From Bacteroidales bacterium (GTDB lineage Bacteria > Bacteroidota > Bacteroidia > Bacteroidales > P3), in the NCBI GenBank assembly GCA_004551865.1, contig SFPR01000045.1, positions 1 through 13,553 of the forward strand: a DNA stretch of 13,553 nt. Direction: 5' to 3'. The notes under the pieces are model-generated. The model was not told the DNA's origin. It did no database searches and was given only the letters and a program-made list of their open reading frames with translations. How positions within the stretch are numbered: position 1 is the first letter of the stretch; each line of letters starts with the position of its first letter. Made by a program: the position numbers and the translations under genes. Below are positions 6,205-12,005 of this stretch, piece after piece.

Positions 6205-6708
6205 ATGACAGCACCAAAGAAAACACCAATCATTCTCAACAAAGGACAAATGAGCCAAAACAAAGATATGTATTCTCGTTGGGGGATAAAGATTCCGCTT
6301 GTTTTCTCTTTTGTCAATGCCTTTGTGATAACGCTTTTCGGAATAATCGGCACATTTTTTGCCCAATGGTTCATCTCATTCATAGACAGTGTCGAACTTC
6401 CTTCGATAATGTACTTTTGGAAAGAGAACTTGAAATACCTTCTTGGTGCAAACATTATTTTTTACATCTTCATGTTCATTTTGGGAATGATTTTGTTCTA
6501 TTCTTGTCTGCTAATGTGGAATGGTCATCGCACGGGAGTAAACCTTTATGCCATAGGCAAGAGTGCCACATTGCTCTTGCCGATATTGTTTTTTTCTCTC
6601 AGGGGAGTGGCAATAGGGGACATAATGATAGGAGTGCTTTTCATTGCTTACTATTACCTATATATGTTCCGCCATTTGATGACTTCCCCAAGTCAAAAGA
6701 CTGACTAA
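6205..6708 (+). CDS. Hypothetical four-helix membrane protein
   Basis: A 167-residue protein I do not recognise. After about 30 polar residues there are four hydrophobic segments: IPLVFSFVNAFVITLFGIIGTFFA, ANIIFYIFMFILGMILFYSCL, SATLLLPILFFSLRGVA and DIMIGVLFIAYYYLYMF. Both ends are probably cytoplasmic. The loop NGHRTGVNLYAIGKS between helices 2 and 3 is the most distinctive polar part. No enzymatic motif is visible. Start chosen at ATG 6205 because the predicted transcription start is near 6192; the frame is open further upstream but would begin inside the promoter. It sits alone between a terminator and the repeat-rich gap before the S9 peptidase, so it is probably monocistronic. Membership of a large uncharacterised Bacteroidota family is possible. 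Confidence 0.7.
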   Translation: MTAPKKTPIILNKGQMSQNKDMYSRWGIKIPLVFSFVNAFVITLFGIIGTFFAQWFISFIDSVELPSIMYFWKENLKYLLGANIIFYIFMFILGMILFYSCLLMWNGHRTGVNLYAIGKSATLLLPILFFSLRGVAIGDIMIGVLFIAYYYLYMFRHLMTSPSQKTD

Positions 6709-6713
6709 CCGAA

Positions 6714-6733
6714 CAAAACAAAGATTTGTTTTG
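6714..6733. repeat. AT-rich palindrome just after the membrane protein gene
   Basis: CAAAACAAA (6714-6722) and TTTGTTTTG (6725-6733) are perfect inverted copies separated by 2 nt, beginning 6 nt after the stop codon. It may act as a weak bidirectional transcription end or mRNA stabiliser. There is no clear T-run, so I do not call it a terminator. Confidence 0.4.
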
Positions 6734-6797
6734 AGAAAGTGCGTGGCTATTCTCTCTTTCTTTGATTGAGGATTTCTATCTTGACTTTCAGATGATT

Positions 6798-6920
6798 ATG
6801 AAACGGCGATTTGCCGAAATAAAACGGCGTTTTATTTCAATAAGACGGCGTTTTGGAAAAATGAAACGGCGATTTGATTTTGCTATGTTTTTGTTTGTCT
6901 TTTTTGTCGGTATCGACTAA
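6798..6920 (+). CDS. Possible 40-residue ORF of four cationic heptads plus hydrophobic tail
   Basis: ATG 6798 (alternative ATG 6792) opens a frame ending at TAA 6918-6920. It reads four successive heptads starting K/R-R-R-F (KRRFAEI, KRRFISI, RRRFGKM, KRRFDFA), then the hydrophobic tail MFLFVFFVGID. Each heptad is one 21-bp DNA repeat. As a helix it would put basic residues on one side and F/I/M on the other, and it could be a small membrane-active or nucleic-acid-binding peptide. No promoter or Shine-Dalgarno is evident before it. Its end overlaps the -33 box of the S9 gene promoter. The near-palindromic DNA units suggest a regulatory array as the rival explanation, so a real gene is less likely than not. 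Confidence 0.25.
   Translation: MKRRFAEIKRRFISIRRRFGKMKRRFDFAMFLFVFFVGID
6801..6884. repeat. Four tandem near-palindromic repeats with exact 21-bp period
   Basis: The core ACGGCG begins at 6803, 6824, 6845 and 6866, exactly 21 bp apart. The conserved 12-mer is ARACGGCGWTTT; the 9-bp spacers vary. Copy 2 is a perfect dyad (AAAACG-G-CGTTTT); the others deviate by a base in one arm. The array ends about 20-25 bp upstream of the -33 box of the S9 peptidase promoter. Phasing by two helical turns plus dyad symmetry is what an array of transcription factor sites looks like. Confidence 0.85.
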
Positions 6921-6934
6921 TTTGTTACCTTTGC
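6903..6934 (+). promoter_or_regulatory. Bacteroidota-type promoter for the S9 peptidase and rsmG
   Basis: TTTG at 6903-6906, a 19-bp spacer, and TACCTTTGC at 6926-6934. Transcription would start near 6941, about 20 nt before ATG 6962. It is the only recognisable promoter for the peptidase-rsmG pair. Confidence 0.8.
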
Positions 6935-6961
6935 AGGATTGAACAAATTACTTATTGATTT

Positions 6962-9457
6962 ATGAAATTGAATAAGATGATTGATATGAAAAAGTTGGTT
7001 TTTGTAGCTTTGTGCCTTGCGTTTGTGTGGGGTGCGAAGGCTCAAAAGGTGGTCGAAACTATTGATTTGTATGAAGATTATGCGGTTTGTATGCCGATAA
7101 TGTTTGATTCGACCGATGTGAACGGCAAGTCTTTCAGTCTGTTTGATGCTCTCAAAACAGACAGACGCTCTCGTGAGGTCTCTCAGGAACTCTCTTGCGA
7201 TGGTGATGGTTGGTTTTCGTTTGCTGTTGCCAAAGGAGAAATGCGTGTTGTCAATCTTGGATTCAAGATTGTGGCTTCCGATTGTTCCGAGGCTGAGTTT
7301 AAGGTAATTACTCCTTGCGATTTGAAAGCTGATTTTGTCAATGCAAGTTCCGAAAAGAAGTCTTCTGCGGGCGATACGCTCACTTTGAAAGCTGATTTTG
7401 ACAAGGGAGTGTATAATGTCAGTCTTTCTCTTTTGGTTAATGAAGATTGCAACCGCTTAAAGGTCATTTGCGAGGGCAAAGGGCTTGTTTGCTTGCCTTC
7501 TTCTGCCAAAGAGCCGTTCAGTTTGGAGACTATGTTGCAGGGAAAGCACCTCTATTCTGTAAATCTCTCACCTTCGGGAAATTATTATTTGCTTGTGTAT
7601 TCCGAAACTGATAACAAGGGTAAGACAAAGTGGACTTGGCAGCTCAAAAGTACCGATGAAGACAGACTTTTGTATCAAGGAAACAACTATTTCAGTATTT
7701 CGTGGTTGCCAAAGAGTGATTTGCTCTACTATTGTGGCAAACAAGACGGACGGAACACTATGTGGGTACTCAATCCCGAGACTTTGACGCTCGAGGTGTT
7801 GGCACAAGATTTTCCGGAAGGTCAGGTGAAGTTTTTGAACAACGAACAAGCCTTTCTTATTGCCACAAAAGACAAACTGAACGAGCAAAGAGGTGAGGTA
7901 AATCGTGTTCTCTCACCCGAAGACCGCATTGGGGACGATTGGAGAGAGAGAAGAGATTTGTGGTTGTATCGTTTGGGTAACAAGGCTTTGCAACGTCTTA
8001 CTTTTTCTTCTCACGATGTCGCTCTGCATGATGTATCTGCCGACGGAAATAAGGCTTTGATTTCGCTTTCTTATGATGACTTCACTCACAGACCTTTTGG
8101 GTACAGACGCTTTTTTGAACTTGATTTGCGAACTCTTGCCGTCGATACTTTGTTTGCTGATGCTTTTGTGTCAGATGTAAGATATTTTGATGACAATCTT
8201 CTTCTTGTGTCGGCGTCTTGCGAGGCATTTGACGGCATTTCGGCAAAGGTGGGCAAGAAACAAATACCTAATATGTATCATGCTACTCTTCTTGCATGGG
8301 ACAAGGCTTCCCGCACTGCCAAAGCTATACTCAGAGACTTTGACCCTTCGATTAACTCCTTTGAGATAAAAGGCGACAAAGTCGTAATGCTCACTACCGA
8401 CAAAGACTCGGTCAATGTGTATCTAATGTTGCCGAAAGAGAACTATCGCTATGAGAAAATAAATCTTCCTTGCGATGTTGTGAACGATTTTACTTGCACA
8501 GACGACTGCAAGAAAGCCTTGTTCATTGGTCAGAACTACAACAAACCAAAGCGTTTGTTCTCCTATTGCGATGGCAAAAGCTCCGAAATACTCTTTCCTG
8601 AGAAAGAGAAATATGACAAAGTGTCCTTGGGAGAAATGTATGTGTGGAACAACAAAACCAAAAACGGCTTGATTGAGGGAAGATATTACCTTCCCGACGA
8701 CTTCGATTCGACCAAAACCTATCCCATGATAGTATATTACTATGGAGGAACGACCCCTTCGGACAGAAGTTTCGAGAGCAGATACAGCCCATACCTATAT
8801 ACAGCCGAAGGCTATGTGGTTTACGTTCTTAATCCTTCGGGAACAATAGGCTATGGTCAGGAGTTCGCAGCCCGACATGTCAATGCGTGGGGAAAAAAGA
8901 CTGCAAACGACATAATAGAGAGCGTAAAGGCATTCTGCAAGTCGCATGCTTTTGTCGATAAGAGCAAGATAGGCTGTATTGGAGCAAGTTATGGAGGTTT
9001 CATGACGCAATATTTGATAAGCCACAGTGATATTTTTGCAGCCGCAGTTTCCCATGCAGGTATATCGAATATCACCTCCTATTGGGGAGAAGGCTATTGG
9101 GGCTACAGCTATTCGGCAGCCGCAAGTGCAGGTTCTTATCCTTGGAACTCGCCCGAGCTTTATACCGAACAATCGCCTCTTTTCAGAGCCGATAAAATCA
9201 ATACTCCGCTTTTGCTTTTGCACGGAACATCAGACACGAATGTGCCAATAGGGGAAAGCATTCAAATGTATAATGCTCTCAAAATCTTGGGAAAAGAAGT
9301 AGAATTTGTGAGAGTAAATGGCGAAAACCACGGAATTATGGACTATGAGAAGCGTTTGAAGTGGAACAAGACCATATTTGCATGGTTTTCAAAGCACCTC
9401 AAAGGCAATTCTTCCCTTTGGGACAAAATGTACCCTCAGTCAAACATAGAAAAATAA
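6962..9457 (+). CDS. Secreted S9 family (prolyl oligopeptidase/DPP-like) serine peptidase
   Basis: An 831-residue exported peptidase. The N-terminus contains a signal peptide (MKKLVFVALCLAFVWGAKAQ, from residue 9). ATG 6986 is therefore an alternative to ATG 6962. Residues of about 190-560 form the divergent beta-propeller that gates the active site in S9 enzymes, preceded by an extra N-terminal domain of about 150 residues. The C-terminal alpha/beta-hydrolase domain has an oxyanion-type segment YYYGG, the nucleophile in GASYGGFM (S676), D758 in HGTSDTNVP and H790 in GENHGIMDY, a complete Ser-Asp-His triad. Such enzymes remove dipeptides or cut short peptides in the periplasm, feeding peptide catabolism. 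Substrate preference cannot be told from sequence. It is preceded by a good promoter and the 21-bp repeat array; rsmG starts 2 nt after its stop. Confidence 0.93.
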   Translation: MKLNKMIDMKKLVFVALCLAFVWGAKAQKVVETIDLYEDYAVCMPIMFDSTDVNGKSFSLFDALKTDRRSREVSQELSCDGDGWFSFAVAKGEMRVVNLGFKIVASDCSEAEFKVITPCDLKADFVNASSEKKSSAGDTLTLKADFDKGVYNVSLSLLVNEDCNRLKVICEGKGLVCLPSSAKEPFSLETMLQGKHLYSVNLSPSGNYYLLVYSETDNKGKTKWTWQLKSTDEDRLLYQGNNYFSISWLPKSDLLYYCGKQDGRNTMWVLNPETLTLEVLAQDFPEGQVKFLNNEQAFLIATKDKLNEQRGEVNRVLSPEDRIGDDWRERRDLWLYRLGNKALQRLTFSSHDVALHDVSADGNKALISLSYDDFTHRPFGYRRFFELDLRTLAVDTLFADAFVSDVRYFDDNLLLVSASCEAFDGISAKVGKKQIPNMYHATLLAWDKASRTAKAILRDFDPSINSFEIKGDKVVMLTTDKDSVNVYLMLPKENYRYEKINLPCDVVNDFTCTDDCKKALFIGQNYNKPKRLFSYCDGKSSEILFPEKEKYDKVSLGEMYVWNNKTKNGLIEGRYYLPDDFDSTKTYPMIVYYYGGTTPSDRSFESRYSPYLYTAEGYVVYVLNPSGTIGYGQEFAARHVNAWGKKTANDIIESVKAFCKSHAFVDKSKIGCIGASYGGFMTQYLISHSDIFAAAVSHAGISNITSYWGEGYWGYSYSAAASAGSYPWNSPELYTEQSPLFRADKINTPLLLLHGTSDTNVPIGESIQMYNALKILGKEVEFVRVNGENHGIMDYEKRLKWNKTIFAWFSKHLKGNSSLWDKMYPQSNIEK

Positions 9458-9459
9458 CC

Positions 9460-10083
9460 ATGAGAGAAGAACTCAAACGCTACTTTCCCTTTTTGAACGA
9501 GCGACAACTCGATTTGTATGAGCAGTTTGCGAGCTGTTTTTTGAGCTGGAACGAAAAGATAAACCTCATTTCTCGCAAGGATACCGAGAACCTTTTTGTT
9601 CATCACATTCTTCACAGCCTTGCAATAGCAAAGGTGTGTGAGTTTAAGCCGATGTGCAGGGTGTTGGACATAGGAACAGGGGGAGGATTTCCCGGTTTGC
9701 CGCTTGCAATCATGTTTCCGCAAACCGAATTTGTACTTGTCGATTCGATTGGCAAGAAAATAAAAGTTGTAGAGGCTGTTTCGGAGGCTTTGGGCTTGCA
9801 AAACGTAAAACCGATGCAGACAAGAGCCGAAAAACTGCAAGAAAAGTTTGACTTCATAGTAAGCAGGGCGGTAACCAATCTCGAAGATTTCATTCCATGG
9901 ACAAAAGGTAAGTTCTCGAAAATCAACTATCACGACCTGCCGAATGGTATTTTGTACCTCAAAGGCGGAGACCTGAAAGAAGAACTCTCCAAAATCAAAA
10001 AACCATACAAGGTTTATGACATTGATACATGGTTTGAAGACGAGTTCTTTCAAACAAAGAAAGTTGTCTATCTCAAAGGCTGA
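9460..10083 (+). CDS. rsmG: 16S rRNA (guanine-527 N7)-methyltransferase RsmG
   Basis: A 207-residue cytoplasmic rRNA methyltransferase, normal length for RsmG (GidB), which methylates N7 of G527 in the 530 loop of 16S rRNA. Family landmarks are the N-terminal helix pair with WNEKINLISRKD, HHILHSL, the S-adenosylmethionine-binding LDIGTGGGFPGLPLAI (D70, GTGGG 72-76), the acidic VDS at the end of strand 2, and SRAV (135-138). The ATG at 9460 follows the S9 peptidase stop by 2 nt. The frame is open upstream inside the peptidase gene, but homology begins at MREEL. It has no promoter of its own, so its expression is tied to the peptidase promoter, which is a functional mismatch but common for rsmG. 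Loss of RsmG gives low-level streptomycin resistance in other bacteria. Confidence 0.95.
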   Translation: MREELKRYFPFLNERQLDLYEQFASCFLSWNEKINLISRKDTENLFVHHILHSLAIAKVCEFKPMCRVLDIGTGGGFPGLPLAIMFPQTEFVLVDSIGKKIKVVEAVSEALGLQNVKPMQTRAEKLQEKFDFIVSRAVTNLEDFIPWTKGKFSKINYHDLPNGILYLKGGDLKEELSKIKKPYKVYDIDTWFEDEFFQTKKVVYLKG

Positions 10084-10135
10084 GAGAATTTGTCGTCAAG
10101 AGAGGAAAAATATGCCATATTTGGTTAAAATATCG

Positions 10136-10144
10136 TACCTTTGC
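10136..10144 (+). promoter_or_regulatory. -7 element (TAccTTTGC) before the aminotransferase gene
   Basis: TACCTTTGC matches the Bacteroidota -7 box. No TTTG is present at 19-21 bp upstream; the nearest (10120-10123) is only 12 bp away, so the promoter may be weak or activator-dependent. Transcription would start near 10151, which selects ATG 10174 rather than upstream in-frame codons. Confidence 0.6.
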
Positions 10145-10173
10145 AACTTGACTTACTAAACATAAGACAGAAA

Positions 10174-11391
10174 ATGAAGATAACATTTGCCCCGCCTTAC
10201 ATTGATGAGGATGTTATAAAATCAGTAGAGGAGACATTGAGAAGCGGTTGGATAACATCAGGACCGAAAGTCAAGGCTTTGGAAGAGGCTTTGTGCGACA
10301 GATTGGGAGTAAAGGGTGCAGTATGTGTAAACTCTTGGACAAGCGGAGCAACATTGGTTTTGAAATGGTTGGGTGTCAAGCCCGGCGATGAAGTCATAGT
10401 TCCTGCATATACCTATTGTGCAACAGCAATGGCTGTTATGGATACAGGTGCAACGCCGGTAATGGTCGATATAAACGACAATTTTACGATAGATACCGAC
10501 AAGATAGAACAAGCAATCACACCAAAAACCAAAGCCATTATTCCTGTAGATTTGGGAGGTATTCCTTGCGATTATGACAAAATTCGCAACATTGTCGAAA
10601 GTGAGCATATCAAGTCGATGTTTGTTGCAGAAAGCCGTGTGCAGGAGCAGTTCGGAAGAATAATGATACTTTCCGATTCGGCACATTCCATAGGTGCCAA
10701 ATACAAAGGCAATGACATTGCAAGAGTTGTAGATGTTTGTGTGTTGTCTTTTCATGCTGTCAAGAATATCACTTCTGCCGAAGGAGGTGCAATTTGCTTT
10801 GACTTGGGCGAAAGGTTTGATAACGACGCCACGGTCAAGTGGTTTAAGATGATGACGCTCAATGGTCAGACCAAAGATGCCTTTGCCAAAGCACAAATGG
10901 GAGCTTGGAGATATGACATTGTGGCTCACGGAATGAAAATCAATCTTCCGGATGTGAATGCTGCGATTGCCTTGGCTCAAATAGGAAAGTACGATTACCT
11001 CTTGCAAGAAAGAAAACGCGTATATGACCATTACAGAGAACTTTTGCAAGATTACCACTGGGCAGTGTTGCCTCCAAAGTCCGGTAACGACATTGAGCCT
11101 TCTTATCATCTTTTCTTGCTGAAAATAAACCCTATAACCGAGCAGCAGAGAAACGAGTTGATAAACCTAATGGCAGAGAAAGGAGTTGCAACCAATGTTC
11201 ACTATATCCCTATGCCGCTTTTGAGTTTATTCTCTGAGCAAGGTTACAAAATGGAAGACTATCCCGTAAGTTTCAAAACCTATCAGTGCGAAATAAGTCT
11301 TCCTATCTATCCGCAGCTTAGCAATTTGCAGGTGGAATATGTTGTAAACACTCTTGTAGAAAGCTATTACAAAGTAACTGACAAGATGTGA
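10174..11391 (+). CDS. DegT/DnrJ/EryC1/StrS family PLP-dependent sugar aminotransferase
   Basis: A 405-residue fold-type I aminotransferase that would transfer an amino group, usually from glutamate, to a keto group of a nucleotide-activated sugar. Landmarks: SGWITSGPKVKALEEAL at the N-terminus, NSWTSGATL for cofactor phosphate binding, DEVIVPAYTYCATAMAV, D168 in LSDSAHSIGA contacting the PLP ring nitrogen, the Schiff-base lysine K197 in FHAVKNITSAEGGA, and HYIPMPLL near the C-terminus. A charged segment (about residues 143-165) between GGIPCDYDKI and ILSDSAHS is longer than in short family members, which I believe is usual for one subgroup. The next gene, a phosphoglycosyl transferase, starts 31 nt downstream. 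The pair resembles the PglE-PglC relation in bacillosamine pathways and PorR-type genes of Bacteroidota surface polysaccharide, but the exact sugar cannot be told. Confidence 0.92.
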   Translation: MKITFAPPYIDEDVIKSVEETLRSGWITSGPKVKALEEALCDRLGVKGAVCVNSWTSGATLVLKWLGVKPGDEVIVPAYTYCATAMAVMDTGATPVMVDINDNFTIDTDKIEQAITPKTKAIIPVDLGGIPCDYDKIRNIVESEHIKSMFVAESRVQEQFGRIMILSDSAHSIGAKYKGNDIARVVDVCVLSFHAVKNITSAEGGAICFDLGERFDNDATVKWFKMMTLNGQTKDAFAKAQMGAWRYDIVAHGMKINLPDVNAAIALAQIGKYDYLLQERKRVYDHYRELLQDYHWAVLPPKSGNDIEPSYHLFLLKINPITEQQRNELINLMAEKGVATNVHYIPMPLLSLFSEQGYKMEDYPVSFKTYQCEISLPIYPQLSNLQVEYVVNTLVESYYKVTDKM

Positions 11392-11422
11392 ATCTCTGCA
11401 AGAACAAACCTTTTTTCTTAGT

Positions 11423-12004
11423 ATGAAGAGATTGTTTGACATTGTTTGCTCCTTTTTCGGACTTGTTTTTCTCTCTTGGCTCTTTGTGTTTGTTGCTTTG
11501 TGGGTAGGCTTGTCAAGCAGGGGAGGAGTGTTTTATCGTCAGAGGAGAGTGGGACGATGCAACAGAGATTTCACTATTTATAAATTTCGTTCGATGAGAG
11601 TAAATTCTGACCGCCAAGGGCTTCTCACCATAGGAGGAAGAGATGGTCGCATAACAAAGGCAGGAGTTTTTATTCGCAAATACAAACTTGATGAACTGCC
11701 GCAGTTTTTCAATGTACTAAGAGGCGACATGAGTTTTGTAGGTCCTCGTCCCGAAGTGAGAAAGTATGTAGAACTATACACCGAAGAGCAAAAGAAAGTG
11801 TTGACTGTCAGACCCGGCATAACATCTCTGAGTTCCATAAAGTACAGAAACGAAAACGAGATACTCTCTCGAAGCGACAATCCCGAACAATACTATATTG
11901 ACGTGATAATGCAAGACAAACTTGCAATAGAACTTGACTACCTTGAGCAAAGAAGTCTTTTGACAGACATCAAAGTGATTTTCCAAACCATATTTGGTAA
12001 GTGA
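11423..12004 (+). CDS. Small PglC-type monotopic phosphoglycosyl transferase
   Basis: A 193-residue bacterial sugar transferase that would move a phospho-sugar from a UDP-sugar to undecaprenyl phosphate, the first membrane step of glycan assembly. An N-terminal hydrophobic helix (residues 4-29) follows the basic MKR. FYRQRRVGRCNRDFTIYKFRSM is the family core, and the catalytic Asp-Glu dyad is D90-E91 in KYKLDELPQFFNVLRGD, followed by MSFVGPRPE and VRPGITS. Length matches the minimal PglC form, without the extra N-terminal helices of WbaP/WcaJ types. Oddly, the usual Ser-Pro of the re-entrant helix reads Ser18-Trp19, and the usual GPVF reads GGVF. It lies between the aminotransferase (31-nt gap) and the helicase (ATG 1 nt past its stop), probably in one operon. 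Confidence 0.92.
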   Translation: MKRLFDIVCSFFGLVFLSWLFVFVALWVGLSSRGGVFYRQRRVGRCNRDFTIYKFRSMRVNSDRQGLLTIGGRDGRITKAGVFIRKYKLDELPQFFNVLRGDMSFVGPRPEVRKYVELYTEEQKKVLTVRPGITSLSSIKYRNENEILSRSDNPEQYYIDVIMQDKLAIELDYLEQRSLLTDIKVIFQTIFGK

Positions 12005-12005
12005 T

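Noticed and set aside
6801..6884. CRISPR array
   Set aside because: The units are 12 bp with 9-bp spacers, far below CRISPR repeat and spacer sizes, and no cas genes are present.
9361..9459. Extended rsmG start at 9361
   Set aside because: This would put 33 extra residues inside the S9 peptidase gene; RsmG homology begins at MREEL and ATG 9460 gives the usual length.
9436..10053. 205-codon open frame on the minus strand
   Set aside because: Antisense to rsmG, with no motif and an atypical composition; a shadow of the rsmG reading frame.
10071..10085. Stem-loop TCTCA-AAGGC-TGAGA at the end of rsmG as terminator
   Set aside because: The stem is only five pairs, includes the stop codon and is not followed by a T-run.
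10258..11109. 283-codon open frame on the minus strand
   Set aside because: It lies wholly antisense to the aminotransferase, whose motifs are all intact. The translation is Cys/His/Ser-rich with no recognisable domain.
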